Assembly: GCA_029960065.1 (NCBI GenBank)
Contig: JASCOF010000008.1
Location: forward strand, 1 to 64,000
Source of the DNA: Flavobacteriaceae bacterium PS02336
GTDB lineage: Bacteria > Bacteroidota > Bacteroidia > Flavobacteriales > Flavobacteriaceae
Length of the DNA: 64,000 nt
Direction of reading: 5' to 3'
A model generated the notes under the pieces. The model was given only the letters and a program-made list of their open reading frames with translations, did no database searches and had not been told where the DNA came from. Shown piece by piece: positions 1 to 8,853 of this stretch (positions are counted from its first letter, which is position 1; each line of letters opens with the position of its first letter). Position numbers and translations under genes: made by a program.

Positions 1-70
1 CGAACAGAGAAGTTAAGCCCGCCTGCGCAGATGGTACTGCAGTTTTGTGGGAGAGTATGTCGTCGCCTTT
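1..70 (+). rRNA. rrf: 5S ribosomal RNA, 3' part
   Basis: The window opens inside a 5S rRNA. The segment with GAACAGAGAAGTTAAGCCCGC followed by ATGGTACTGC and GGGAGAGTATGTCGTCGCC is the conserved 3' half of bacterial 5S rRNA. The 5' part lies before the window, presumably after 16S and 23S in an rRNA operon. The exact 3' end is estimated. Confidence 0.93.
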
Positions 71-78
71 CTTTTAAG

Positions 79-113
79 AATCCTCATCATTTTTATGATG
101 AGGATTTTTTTTT
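79..113 (+). terminator. rRNA operon terminator
   Basis: The arms TCCTCATCAT (81-90) and ATGATGAGGA (95-104) form a perfect 10-bp stem, extended by AA/TT, with a TTTT loop and followed by a run of T. It sits directly after the 5S rRNA and is a standard intrinsic terminator. Confidence 0.9.
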
Positions 114-227
114 GGTTTTAATTGTTTGGTAAATCTTTCTCTAAAATGTATTATTCAATTTTTGTTAAATTATAGTCAATTGTTCGTCTTAGCTATTGAT
201 ACTTTAGAATTTTAGAATTTGAATGAG

Positions 228-235
228 TATTTTTG
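228..235 (+). promoter_or_regulatory. Putative -7 box upstream of pafA
   Basis: TATTTTTG matches the Bacteroidota housekeeping -7 consensus TAnnTTTG and lies 22 nt before the pafA start codon. No well-spaced TTG -33 element was found, so the call is tentative. Confidence 0.45.
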
Positions 236-257
236 TGTTTAAATTATTTATTTAAAT

Positions 258-1877
258 ATGAGAAAAAGTATTTTACTGTTGGCACTTTTTGTTATTACAA
301 GTTTAAGTGCTCAACAACGTCCCAAATTAGTTGTAGGTATAGTCGTTGATCAAATGAAAATGGAATATTTATATCGTTTTTCAGATGATTTTTCCCCAAA
401 TGGTTTTAAGAAGTTAATGAACAATGGATTTGTATTCCAGAATATGCATTACAACTATATGCCAACTTATACCGCCCCAGGACATGCTTCAATTTATACA
501 GGTACTACTCCGGCTACACATGGAATTGTAGGTAATGAATGGTTTAGCAGAACTCTAGGTAAAGAAATGTATTGTACAGATGATGCAGGTGTTAAAACAG
601 TAGGTGACGGTACAGCAGAAGAAGGTGCTATGTCTCCAAAAAATCTTCAAAGTACAACCATAACTGATGAAGTTCGTATGGCTACTAATTTTGAGGGAAA
701 AGTAATCGGAATGAGTTTAAAAGATCGTGGAGCAATTTTACCTGCAGGACATTTTGCCAATTGGGCATTTTGGTACAGTAAAACAGGATCGTTTATTTCT
801 AGTACTTTTTACGGTGAAAAATTACCAGAATGGGTTTCTGAATTCAACAATGAAAAAAACTACCTAAAATATATTAATAAAGGATGGGATTTGTACAAAC
901 CAGCTTCGGTTTATAATGAAAGCCTACCAGATAATAATCCATACGAAGGTAAATTGTATGGAAGTGCTACTCCTGTTTTTCCATACGATTTAAAATCGAT
1001 GTACGAGAAGAATGATGCAGGAATTATCCGTGCAACTCCTTACGGAAATGATTTACTAGCTGAATTTGCAAAAAGAGCAATCGAAAAAGAAGAATTAGGT
1101 AAAGACAATATCACAGATTTCTTAACTGTTAGTTTTTCTTCTACAGATTATGTTGGTCACTTACTTGGACCAAGATCAATGGAGCTTCAAGATACTTATT
1201 TAAGATTAGATCAAACTATTGCTGACTTTTTAGCTTACTTAGATAAAACGGTTGGAAAAGGTAATTATTTATTATTCTTAACAGCTGATCATGCTGGTGC
1301 TGAAAATGTTATTTACTTAAAAGATCGTAAGTACAATGTAGATAATTATCCTTCGAAAGAAGTGAAAAAAAGTTTACAGGACTTTTCGGTTAAAACTTTC
1401 GGAGTGGACTTGATTTTGAATTATTCGAATTTTAATATTTTCTTTAATAAACAAATCATTAAGGATAAAGGATTGGAATTAATACAAGTAAAAAAAGCCT
1501 TTAAAGAATTTTTAATTTCGCAGCCACAAGTTAAGAGAGTTTATACTGAAGAAGAAGTTTTAGCTAACGCAGGAAATGATTATGCTTTAAATTTTGTTGC
1601 TAAAGGTTATGATGTTACCCAAAACGGTGACTTAGTTATTGTTGATAAACCTGGAGATATTGAATATAGTACAACAGGAACATCTCATGGAACAATTTGG
1701 AGCTACGATACTCATGTTCCAGCAATTTTTTATGGTTGGGGAATTAAGAAAGGAGAATCTTATGACAAAAAAGCAATTACAGAAATAGCTCCAACAATTG
1801 CACAAAAAATAAAAGTTACTTTTCCTAATGGAACTGAAGCAAAAGTATTGCAGGAAGTTTTAGATACAAAAAAGTAA
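258..1877 (+). CDS. pafA: PafA-type alkaline phosphatase
   Basis: A 539-residue periplasmic phosphomonoesterase of the alkaline phosphatase superfamily. An N-terminal signal peptide (about residues 1-18, ending SLSA) exports it. The catalytic layout matches PafA of Elizabethkingia/Flavobacterium: Asp31 in VVDQ, nucleophile Thr72 in TAPGHAS, Asn93 in GNEWF, the Lys155/Arg157 pair in SLKDRG, metal ligands in TDYVGH and in ADHAG, and a last His in GTSHGT. The Asn/Lys/Arg trio marks monoesterase rather than diesterase activity. Its family role is to release inorganic phosphate from organic phosphates, and F. johnsoniae PafA is known to be largely phosphate-independent. It stands alone between the rRNA operon and convergent ald. 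No obvious phosphate-regulation box was recognised. Confidence 0.93.
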   Translation: MRKSILLLALFVITSLSAQQRPKLVVGIVVDQMKMEYLYRFSDDFSPNGFKKLMNNGFVFQNMHYNYMPTYTAPGHASIYTGTTPATHGIVGNEWFSRTLGKEMYCTDDAGVKTVGDGTAEEGAMSPKNLQSTTITDEVRMATNFEGKVIGMSLKDRGAILPAGHFANWAFWYSKTGSFISSTFYGEKLPEWVSEFNNEKNYLKYINKGWDLYKPASVYNESLPDNNPYEGKLYGSATPVFPYDLKSMYEKNDAGIIRATPYGNDLLAEFAKRAIEKEELGKDNITDFLTVSFSSTDYVGHLLGPRSMELQDTYLRLDQTIADFLAYLDKTVGKGNYLLFLTADHAGAENVIYLKDRKYNVDNYPSKEVKKSLQDFSVKTFGVDLILNYSNFNIFFNKQIIKDKGLELIQVKKAFKEFLISQPQVKRVYTEEEVLANAGNDYALNFVAKGYDVTQNGDLVIVDKPGDIEYSTTGTSHGTIWSYDTHVPAIFYGWGIKKGESYDKKAITEIAPTIAQKIKVTFPNGTEAKVLQEVLDTKK

Positions 1878-1895
1878 AAGATAAAATGAATTTTT

Positions 1896-1928
1896 AAAAA
1901 CCTGTTCTTTATGGACAGGTTTTTTTTT
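1896..1928 (+). terminator. pafA terminator
   Basis: Arms around AAACCTGT and ACAGGTTT (about 1896-1905 and 1915-1924) form a hairpin followed by eight or more T, 18 nt after the pafA stop codon. Confidence 0.85.
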
Positions 1929-1933
1929 GACAC

Positions 1934-1966
1934 AAAAAAAAGGCTTTTCAGTTAAGAAAAGCCTTT
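1934..1966 (-). terminator. ald terminator
   Basis: AAAGGCTTTT (1939-1948) and AAAAGCCTTT (1957-1966) form a perfect stem. Read on the minus strand it is followed by a T run, so it ends ald transcription 40 nt after the ald stop. It lies back to back with the pafA terminator. Confidence 0.85.
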
Positions 1967-2005
1967 GTAATAGTGACTTAGTAAGCACTTATTTTAGTAT
2001 TAACA

Positions 2006-3124
2006 CTATGCGTTTGCTAATACTATTTCTTCGTTAAAAGGAAGATTCCAAGCTTCAGCAACTCCTTTGTAAAGGATTTTTCCATTAGCAACATTTAATC
2101 CTTTTTTCAATTCTTCATTTTCAGCACATGCTTTTTCCCATCCTTTGTTTGCAAGTTGTACAGCATAAGGTAAAGTTGCATTTGTTAAAGCTAATGTAGA
2201 TGTGTAAGGTACAGCTCCTGGCATGTTAGCTACACAATAGTGAACGATATCGTCAATAATAAATGTCGGGTTTTCGTGTGTGGTTGGAGTACAAGTTTCG
2301 ATACAACCTCCTTGATCAACAGCAACGTCTACAACAACTGCTCCTGGGCGCATTAATTTTAGCATATCACGAGTAATTAAGTGAGGTGCTTTTGCTCCTG
2401 GAATTAAAACAGCACCAACAACTAGATCTGCATCTTTAATTGCTCTAGTGATATTATAATGGTTAGACATTTCTGTATTTACATTTGCAGGCATAATATC
2501 GTCTAATTGGCGTAAACGAGGTAAACTTAAGTCCATAATAGTAACTTGAGCTCCTAAACCTGCCGCCATTTTAGCTGCTTGAGTTCCAACAATTCCTCCA
2601 CCTAAAACTAATACTTTTGCTGGTGGAACACCTGGAACGCCACCTAAAAGAATTCCTCTTCCTTTTAATGGTTTTTCAAGGTATTTTGCTCCTTGTTGAA
2701 TAGCCATACGACCAGCAACTTCAGACATTGGAACTAAAAGTGGTAAACTACGATCTGTTTTTTCTACAGTTTCGTAAGCTAAACAAACAGCTCCTTTTTC
2801 TAGCATTGCATGAGTTAATTCTTCAGAAGATGCAAAGTGGAAATAGGTAAATAGTAGTTGATCTTTTTTAATTAATGGGTATTCAGATGCAATTGGTTCT
2901 TTAACTTTGATAATCATTTCTGCAATTGCATAAACTTCTTCAATTGTTGGTAAAACAACCGCACCAGCTTGAGTATATTCTTCATCAGCAAAACCACTTC
3001 CTAAACCAGCTGTAGCTTGTACATAAACTGTATGTCCGTGTTTTTTCATTTCTGAAACGCCTGCAGGAGTTAAAGCAACTCTGTTTTCGTTATTTTTTAT
3101 TTCTTTTGGAACACCTATAATCAT
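2006..3124 (-). CDS. ald: Alanine dehydrogenase
   Basis: A cytoplasmic NAD-dependent enzyme for reversible oxidative deamination of L-alanine to pyruvate and ammonium. The 372-residue length matches the family. Conserved residues sit at the numbers known from Mycobacterium Ald: Arg15 in NENRVAL, Lys75 in KVKEP and His96 in YFHFASS. The Rossmann nucleotide site is at about residues 172-180 (VLGGGIVG). It is divergent from an Lrp-family regulator across a 201-bp spacer, the usual arrangement for ald controlled by a linked Lrp/AldR-type protein, so control by that neighbour is inferred. The ATG start is followed at once by the conserved MIIGVPKEIK N-terminus. Confidence 0.97.
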   Translation of the reverse strand: MIIGVPKEIKNNENRVALTPAGVSEMKKHGHTVYVQATAGLGSGFADEEYTQAGAVVLPTIEEVYAIAEMIIKVKEPIASEYPLIKKDQLLFTYFHFASSEELTHAMLEKGAVCLAYETVEKTDRSLPLLVPMSEVAGRMAIQQGAKYLEKPLKGRGILLGGVPGVPPAKVLVLGGGIVGTQAAKMAAGLGAQVTIMDLSLPRLRQLDDIMPANVNTEMSNHYNITRAIKDADLVVGAVLIPGAKAPHLITRDMLKLMRPGAVVVDVAVDQGGCIETCTPTTHENPTFIIDDIVHYCVANMPGAVPYTSTLALTNATLPYAVQLANKGWEKACAENEELKKGLNVANGKILYKGVAEAWNLPFNEEIVLANA

Positions 3125-3162
3125 GTTGTTATATTTTTTTGTTTTTTATTGAATTTGTTTTA

Positions 3163-3170
3163 CAAAGCTA
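3163..3170 (-). promoter_or_regulatory. Putative ald -7 box
   Basis: The minus-strand sequence TAGCTTTG fits TAnnTTTG and lies 38 nt before the ald start codon in the ald/Lrp intergenic region. No clear -33 TTG was seen. Confidence 0.5.
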
Positions 3171-3325
3171 CAGAGAGAGAATAAATTATGGTTTAAGCAT
3201 TGTTAAATAAGAAAATATTATTTTATTTTTTACTTTTACAGAAAAATATTCTGTTTTTGATCGAATTTTATTCTTCAAAAAGAAAAAAAGACTAAAAATT
3301 ATTAATCTAATAAAACGTTTTCGTT

Positions 3326-3784
3326 ATGGCTTTAGATGAAATTGACAAAAAAATCCTACGTCTTTTACAAGAAGATGCGCACTACACTTTAAAAGATATC
3401 GCAAACAAAATAAACTTGTCTTTAACTCCAGTTCACGATCGAGTAAAACGTCTTGAGAAAGTTGGTATTATAGAAAAATACGTTACCATTTTGGACAAGA
3501 AAAAACTAGGAAATAATCTCACAGTGTATTGCCAAGTTACGCTCACAAAACAGACTTATGATACTTCTGAAGGTTTTAATCAATCGATTTTAAATTTACC
3601 TGAAGTTGTAGAGTGTAATTATGTTTCAGGAAATTTCGATTATATGCTTAAAATAATAATTCCTGATATGGAAAGCTACCATCATTTTCATCAAAAGAAA
3701 TTATCTGTTCTGCCTGAAGTTTCTTTAATTAATACTGTTTTTGTAATTTCAGAAGTAAAAAGCACAACAGTTTTACCCATCTAA
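3326..3784 (+). CDS. Lrp/AsnC family transcriptional regulator
   Basis: A 152-residue regulator with the two-part Lrp fold. Residues 1-60 form an N-terminal winged helix-turn-helix (opening LDEIDKKILRLLQEDA, with recognition region LSLTPVHDRVKRLE). Residues about 68-145 form the C-terminal ligand-sensing RAM domain. Members bind DNA as oligomers and respond to amino acids such as leucine or alanine. The divergent ald gene suggests it senses alanine and controls ald; this is an inference from position. A hairpin shared with the convergent GAPDH gene follows 8 nt after the stop codon. Confidence 0.93.
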   Translation: MALDEIDKKILRLLQEDAHYTLKDIANKINLSLTPVHDRVKRLEKVGIIEKYVTILDKKKLGNNLTVYCQVTLTKQTYDTSEGFNQSILNLPEVVECNYVSGNFDYMLKIIIPDMESYHHFHQKKLSVLPEVSLINTVFVISEVKSTTVLPI

Positions 3785-3791
3785 TTTAAGA

Positions 3792-3821
3792 AAAAGCCAC
3801 CAAGAAATCTTGATGGCTTTT
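3792..3821. terminator. Bidirectional terminator between Lrp regulator and GAPDH
   Basis: AAAAGCCACCAAG and CTTGATGGCTTTT form a 13-bp stem with one mismatch around a short AAAT loop. The A-rich and T-rich flanks let it act in both directions between convergent genes. Confidence 0.8.
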
Positions 3822-3844
3822 AGAAAATAGTTAGTTTGGTTGAA

Positions 3845-5293
3845 TTAATAATAAGTGTAACGTCTTACTTTAGCAATATATTTTGCTAAGCGAATTACTT
3901 GATGGCTATATCCGTATTCGTTATCATACCAAATATATAATACAATGTTCTTTCCATCTTTTGAAACAATAGTAGCATTGCTGTCATAAATTGAAGGAGC
4001 TGATGTTCCAATAATATCAGAAGAAACTAGTTCGTTATTTAAAGAATATTTAATCTGCTCTACAAGTTCTCCTTCGAGGGCATATTTCTTCATTATTTTA
4101 TTAATGCCGGCAATCGATGTTGCTTTTTTTACCTCTAAATTTAGAACAACCAAAGATCCATTTGGAACTGGAACTCGTATAGCATTTGAAGTCAATTTTC
4201 CTTCTAATGATGGTAGTGCTTTGGCAACTGCACTTCCTGCGCCGGTTTCTGTAATAACCATATTTAAAGCGGCAGCTCTTCCGCGACGATACTTTTTGTG
4301 CATATTATCAACCAGATTCTGATCATTTGTATAAGAATGGATGGTTTCTAAATGCCCTTTTGTAACCCCTAAAGTATCCTCAATTACTTTTAATACTGGG
4401 GTTATGGCATTTGTTGTACAAGATGCGGCAGAAAAAATAGCTACTTCATCTGGGTTGTAGTCGTTTTGATTGACACCATAAACAATGTTTGGAACCCCTT
4501 TACCAGGAGCTGTCAATAGAACTTTTTCAACTCCATTGGATTTCAAATGCCTTTTTAAAGCTTCTTCGGTAGTAAAAGCGCCTGTATTATCAATCAATAA
4601 AGCATCATTAATTTCATAATGTGTATAATCGATTTCTTCTGGTGCATTTGCAGTTATGATATGAACTGTGGTTCCATTAATAATTAAGGCATTATTTTTT
4701 GGATCAGCAATTACAGATCCGTGAAAATCACCGTGAATTGAATCATAACGTAAAAGAGAAGCTCGTTTTTCTAGACTCGAAGCATCATTTTTATCTCTTG
4801 TTACGATGGCTCTCAAACGCAATTGATTTCCTTTTCCAGTTTTAGACATTAATTCTCTGGCTAGCAAACGTCCAATTCTTCCAAAACCGTAAAGTATAAC
4901 ATCTTTAGGGAGAATTTCTTTTGATGATTTTGCCTTTTTTAATTTATCGATAACAAAATACCTGGCATCAGGATATTTTTCCTCCTCCAAACCATATTCG
5001 TAAGTTAATTTTCCAAGATCTATTTTTGCTGGAGGAAGGTCTAGAGATAAAACGACTTTGGCAATTTCGACAGAGTTAAATATAGTAATTGGTTTACCGA
5101 CAAATTCTCCTGCATATTGATGAAGATTAATAATATCGCTGACATTTTTATCTAAAAGCTGATTTTTAAATAAAACCATTTCTATTGATTTGTCATACCA
5201 TAAATCGCTTATGATTTTAATTAATTCGACACCAGCTCTTCTTCGGTCGACTTGTAATGATACCTCTTTTTGGTACAAAGATTTATTGTTCAT
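3845..5293 (-). CDS. gap: Glyceraldehyde-3-phosphate dehydrogenase, long form
   Basis: A 482-residue GAPDH, about 145 residues longer than the usual 335. The catalytic part begins near residue 133 with the Rossmann motif YGFGRIGR. Catalytic Cys292 is in SAASCTTN and the catalytic His319 in ETIHSYTNDQ. The first ~130 residues are an extension without a recognised domain. The phosphate-binding region is also altered: TETGAGSAV stands where typical enzymes have a SSTGAAKAV-like sequence. It oxidises glyceraldehyde 3-phosphate to 1,3-bisphosphoglycerate with NAD(P). Long GAPDHs of this type are common in Bacteroidota; whether this one works in glycolysis or gluconeogenesis cannot be told from sequence. 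It is monocistronic, with its own -7 box and terminators on both sides. Confidence 0.93.
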   Translation of the reverse strand: MNNKSLYQKEVSLQVDRRRAGVELIKIISDLWYDKSIEMVLFKNQLLDKNVSDIINLHQYAGEFVGKPITIFNSVEIAKVVLSLDLPPAKIDLGKLTYEYGLEEEKYPDARYFVIDKLKKAKSSKEILPKDVILYGFGRIGRLLARELMSKTGKGNQLRLRAIVTRDKNDASSLEKRASLLRYDSIHGDFHGSVIADPKNNALIINGTTVHIITANAPEEIDYTHYEINDALLIDNTGAFTTEEALKRHLKSNGVEKVLLTAPGKGVPNIVYGVNQNDYNPDEVAIFSAASCTTNAITPVLKVIEDTLGVTKGHLETIHSYTNDQNLVDNMHKKYRRGRAAALNMVITETGAGSAVAKALPSLEGKLTSNAIRVPVPNGSLVVLNLEVKKATSIAGINKIMKKYALEGELVEQIKYSLNNELVSSDIIGTSAPSIYDSNATIVSKDGKNIVLYIWYDNEYGYSHQVIRLAKYIAKVRRYTYY

Positions 5294-5342
5294 AATTATT
5301 GAATTGAAATAATAAAACGCTCACTTATTTTATAATTTGGCG

Positions 5343-5350
5343 CAAAAGTA
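5343..5350 (-). promoter_or_regulatory. Putative GAPDH -7 box
   Basis: The minus-strand sequence TACTTTTG followed by C fits TAnnTTTG exactly. It lies 49 nt before the GAPDH start codon. Confidence 0.6.
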
Positions 5351-5397
5351 TCTATTTCAATCGATTTCGTAAACTATTTTAGCATTTATTTTTAAAA

Positions 5398-5435
5398 ATG
5401 AAAAAGCCACCTTAATTTTCTTAAGATGGCTGTTT
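5398..5435 (-). terminator. Terminator between htrA and GAPDH
   Basis: AGCCACCTTAA (5405-5415) and TTAAGATGGCT (5421-5431) form a stem with one mismatch. On the minus strand a T-rich run follows, so it ends htrA transcription before the GAPDH promoter. Confidence 0.75.
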
Positions 5436-5438
5436 TGA

Positions 5439-5498
5439 AGTTTTTAGTCTCAGTCTAGTTTGCAGTTTTAAAATAGCTTAATACTGCGACTGTAAACT
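5439..5498. repeat. Imperfect palindrome, CTGAAAACTG-like family
   Basis: Arms at 5439-5454 (AGTTTTTAGTCTCAGT) and 5483-5498 (ACTGCGACTGTAAACT) are inverted copies with three mismatches. The words CAGT, ACTGCGACTG and AAACT are shared with stronger copies at 24846-24894 and 36150-36212. It lies just past the htrA stop codon. Confidence 0.6.
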
Positions 5499-5503
5499 TT
5501 GAC

Positions 5504-6904
5504 TTAAATAATAATTCTAAATATCTCTCCGTTTCTATTGATCATTTCGATACGAACACTTTGTCCTTCATCTTTTTTACTTAATAATTTTGAAACAGTT
5601 TCAACGTTTGTCGCTTTCACATTATCAATGCTCAGGATAATATTTCCTTGTAATTCATTTTGATACTGCATTAAATTCTCGTTTGTGATGTTTTTGATTT
5701 TTACGCCATAATCAATTCTGAATTTTTTCTTATCTGCAGCATCAATATTTTCCAATTCTATTCCTTTAAATTCAGCACTATAAAATTCGTTTTTACTTAA
5801 AGTTACGGGAACTGTTTTGGTTTTACCATCTTTAATGTAGGTCACTTTTACGACGTCATTAGGGCGTTTTGTGTTGATGTATCCTGACAAATCTGCGTAA
5901 GTAGAAATGTTTTGATCGTCAAGTTTTACAATTATATCGCCTTTTCCTAAACCAGCTTTTTCAGCACCAGAATTTTTAGAAACTCTATTAATGTAAAAAC
6001 CTTGTGTTTCTGTTACGCCCAATTCCTTAGAAGCTGTTGCATTTAATTCTCCTCCTTCAACTCCTAAAATTCCTCTTTGAACGTTTCCATATTCCATAAT
6101 GTCCTCAATAATTTTTCGGGCAATATTGGAAGGAACTGCAAAAGAATATCCAACATAAGAGCCAGTCATAGAAGAAATCATAGTATTAATTCCAATTAAT
6201 TCTCCTCTTGCATTTACTAACGCTCCACCGCTATTACCTGGGTTTACTGCAGCATCGGTTTGGATAAAAGATTGAATACCGCTTTGATCAAGATTTCTAG
6301 CTTTCGCAGAAACAATTCCGGCAGTTACAGTTGAAGTCAAATTGTATGGATTTCCAACGGCTAATACCCATTCTCCCACTTTTACGCTATCAGAATTTGC
6401 AAATGCTGTGTAAGGAAGTTTTTCGTCTGCATTGATTTTTAACAAAGCAATATCCATTTTAGAATCAGTACCAATCAATTTCGCTTTGTATGATTTTTTG
6501 TTGTTTAAAGTGATTTCGATTTCGGTGGCGTCTTTAATTACGTGATTATTGGTAACAATATATCCGTCTTCAGAAATAATTACGCCAGAACCAGTTCCTA
6601 CTTGTTCTTGCTGTTGCTGTCCGCCGTAACCGTAGAAAAACTCAAGCATCGGGTTGCTTACAGTTCTTCGGGAAACGTTTTTAACGTGAACAACGGTATG
6701 AATAGTTTTGTCTGCGGCTTCGGTAAAATCGACTGTCTCAGCTCCTAAACCAACATTTTTTCCATAAGAGTTAGGGGCAAGAGTTACAACAGAATTTCCT
6801 TTTCCAAAAAAAGAATTGTTGCTTTCAAATAATAACTTGTAAGCACCAAGAGTTATAGCACCACTCAATAATGACACTAAAAATAAGGCTGAAAATTTTT
6901 TCAT
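5504..6904 (-). CDS. htrA: HtrA/Deg family periplasmic serine protease
   Basis: A trypsin-like protease/chaperone of the envelope stress response, about 466 residues. I place the start at the ATG at 6904 because it begins directly with a signal/anchor segment (MKKFSALFLVSLLSG); an ATG 13 codons upstream (6943) is also open. From the chosen start, the catalytic triad is about His121 (TNNHV), Asp151 (KMDIALLKI) and Ser225 (NPGNSGGAL). Two C-terminal PDZ domains follow, the first holding GLGKGDIIVKLD and the second more divergent. The family cleaves misfolded periplasmic proteins. It stands alone, with a hairpin terminator downstream. The upstream promoter could not be fixed. Confidence 0.94.
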   Translation of the reverse strand: MKKFSALFLVSLLSGAITLGAYKLLFESNNSFFGKGNSVVTLAPNSYGKNVGLGAETVDFTEAADKTIHTVVHVKNVSRRTVSNPMLEFFYGYGGQQQQEQVGTGSGVIISEDGYIVTNNHVIKDATEIEITLNNKKSYKAKLIGTDSKMDIALLKINADEKLPYTAFANSDSVKVGEWVLAVGNPYNLTSTVTAGIVSAKARNLDQSGIQSFIQTDAAVNPGNSGGALVNARGELIGINTMISSMTGSYVGYSFAVPSNIARKIIEDIMEYGNVQRGILGVEGGELNATASKELGVTETQGFYINRVSKNSGAEKAGLGKGDIIVKLDDQNISTYADLSGYINTKRPNDVVKVTYIKDGKTKTVPVTLSKNEFYSAEFKGIELENIDAADKKKFRIDYGVKIKNITNENLMQYQNELQGNIILSIDNVKATNVETVSKLLSKKDEGQSVRIEMINRNGEIFRIII

Positions 6905-7216
6905 ATTAAAATATGTAATTAAGTTATTAGAGTTTATGTTCATGTTTTATTTAACGTAAAATTACTTCAAAAAATTATTTGGGAAAATGGTTTAACGCTC
7001 TTTAACAATGATTAACATTTCCTTAATTAATAGTTCGTATTTTTGCAATTACAAGTATTAAAAATGTGGCTGAAATTTTATAAATAGTAATGCATTTTGT
7101 AATAATTTAAGAGTATTATTGGCGTTATAATTAGATAGAAATTAAAGTTTTACCATTTTAGAAACGTGGTTATTTCTATTTTTTCTTTATAAAACAAGCA
7201 AAATCAAATTTTATAA

Positions 7217-7750
7217 ATGATAACATTAAAAGGAGAATCAGTTTATTTACGAGCGCTCGAACCAGAAGATTTAGAGTTTATTTATACCATTGAAAATGAT
7301 CAGAATATTTGGGAAGTTAGTAATACCCAAACTCCTTACAGTCGTTTTTTAATTAAACAATATCTAGAAAATGCACATCAAGATATCTATGAGGCCAAAC
7401 AACTTCGTTTGGCAATCTGTCAGGACGAAGATTTTCCGGCCATCGGCTTAATTGATTTATTTGATTTTGATCCAAGAAATAATAGAGCAGGAATAGGTAT
7501 TGTAATCCATAAGAATGAAAATAAAGGGCAAAATATTGGTTCTGAGGCTTTAGAACTTTTAATAAAATACGCCTTTTACAATTTAAATCTTCATCAGCTT
7601 TACGCAAATATAGGTGTAGAAAATGCAGCAAGTATCGCACTTTTTACTAAATTTGGTTTTGAGAAAATTGGAATAAAAAAAGATTGGATTTTGCTTCACA
7701 ACCACTATCAAGATGAAGCACTATATCAATTAATTAATAAACAAATTTAA
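7217..7750 (+). CDS. GNAT family N-acetyltransferase (RimJ/RimL-like)
   Basis: A 177-residue acetyltransferase of the GNAT fold. The opening LKGESVYLRALEPEDLEFIYTIEND is the classical RimJ/RimL N-terminus. The acetyl-CoA loop is represented by NENKGQNIGSEALELL near residues 98-113, and the C-terminal signature ASIALFTKFGFEKIG follows. The natural substrate, a protein N-terminus or a small molecule, cannot be told. Only 10 nt separate it from mltG on the same strand, so the two are probably cotranscribed. A matching -7 box (TATTTTTG) exists at 7038-7045 but is about 170 nt upstream, so it is uncertain. Confidence 0.88.
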   Translation: MITLKGESVYLRALEPEDLEFIYTIENDQNIWEVSNTQTPYSRFLIKQYLENAHQDIYEAKQLRLAICQDEDFPAIGLIDLFDFDPRNNRAGIGIVIHKNENKGQNIGSEALELLIKYAFYNLNLHQLYANIGVENAASIALFTKFGFEKIGIKKDWILLHNHYQDEALYQLINKQI

Positions 7751-7760
7751 ATTTTAAGCT

Positions 7761-8801
7761 TTGAGTCTAAAGAAAATTATCACGATAAGTGCTGTAGCCG
7801 TAATTTCAGTTTTATTGATTTATGGTTTTATTTTAATTAGTAGAATTTTTAGTTCTAATACTAAATTCGAAGAAAAAGAATTGTACGTCTATGTGCCAAC
7901 AGACGCTAATTACGCCGATGTAAAAAAGATATTAACTCCATATGTAAAGAACTTTGATGATTTTGAGCTGGTAGCAGAGAAGAGAGATTATCCAGAGAAT
8001 GTAAAATCGGGTCGTTTTCTGTTGAAGAAAGGAATGAATAATATCGACTTAGTTAGAGCAATGCGTTCCAATGTTCCCGTAAAGCTGGTGTTTAATAACC
8101 AAGAACGTTTAGAAAATTTTGCTGGTAGAATTGGTTCTGAAATCGAAGCTGACAGTTTGTCTTTATTGAAAGCTATAAAAGATTCTACCTTTTTGGCATC
8201 AAACGGATTTAACGAAGAGAACGTTTTTGCTATGTTTATCCCTAATACTTACGAGATTTACTGGAATACCTCTGCAGAAAAATTCCGTGATAAAATGATA
8301 AAAGAATATCACAATTTTTGGACAGAAGAAAGAATTGCTAAAGCAAAAGAGCAGGGATTAACTCCAGTTCAAGCGACTATATTGGCATCTATTGTTCATA
8401 AAGAATCGGTTAAGAAAGACGAAAGACCTCGTATTGCCGGCGTTTACTTAAATCGTTTGCGTTTAGAAATGCCATTACAAGCAGATCCAACTGTGATTTA
8501 TGCATTGAAACTTCGTGACAATAATTTTGATCAAGTTATTAAAAGAGTTTTTTATAACGACTTGGTAATGAGATCTCCATATAACACTTATGTAAACAAG
8601 GGACTTCCTCCAGGACCAATTGCAATGCCTGATATTACTGCACTGGAAGCGGTTCTAAACCCTGAAAAAAATGATTTTATTTATTTCTGTGCAAGTGTAG
8701 ATCGTTTCGGATATCATGAATTTGCAGCAACATTGGCTGAGCATAATGTTAATGCGAAAAAATATTCTGATTGGATCGCTAGTCAAGGCGTAACGAGATA
8801 A
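7761..8801 (+). CDS. mltG: Endolytic murein transglycosylase MltG
   Basis: A 346-residue inner-membrane lytic transglycosylase that cuts nascent glycan strands inside the chain and is thought to set glycan length. One N-terminal membrane helix (about residues 6-28) is followed by a LysM-like region and the YceG domain. The signature ASIVHKES puts the catalytic Glu at about 215; GVYLNRLRLEMPLQADPTVIYAL and the PPGPIAMP segment are typical of the family. The start codon is TTG at 7761, since no in-frame ATG lies before the membrane helix. A strong terminator follows 21 nt after the stop. Confidence 0.94.
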   Translation: MSLKKIITISAVAVISVLLIYGFILISRIFSSNTKFEEKELYVYVPTDANYADVKKILTPYVKNFDDFELVAEKRDYPENVKSGRFLLKKGMNNIDLVRAMRSNVPVKLVFNNQERLENFAGRIGSEIEADSLSLLKAIKDSTFLASNGFNEENVFAMFIPNTYEIYWNTSAEKFRDKMIKEYHNFWTEERIAKAKEQGLTPVQATILASIVHKESVKKDERPRIAGVYLNRLRLEMPLQADPTVIYALKLRDNNFDQVIKRVFYNDLVMRSPYNTYVNKGLPPGPIAMPDITALEAVLNPEKNDFIYFCASVDRFGYHEFAATLAEHNVNAKKYSDWIASQGVTR

Positions 8802-8822
8802 TTTTACTTTTTTAAAACATAT

Positions 8823-8853
8823 AAACCGAAGCTCAATTGCTTCGGTTTTTTTT
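8823..8853 (+). terminator. mltG terminator
   Basis: AAACCGAAGC and GCTTCGGTTT form a 10-bp stem with a TCAATT loop, followed by a long T run. Confidence 0.9.

Noticed and set aside
7038..7045. TATTTTTG as promoter for the acetyltransferase-mltG pair
   Set aside because: It fits the -7 consensus but is about 170 nt from the start codon and has no spaced -33 element, so it was not listed as a feature.
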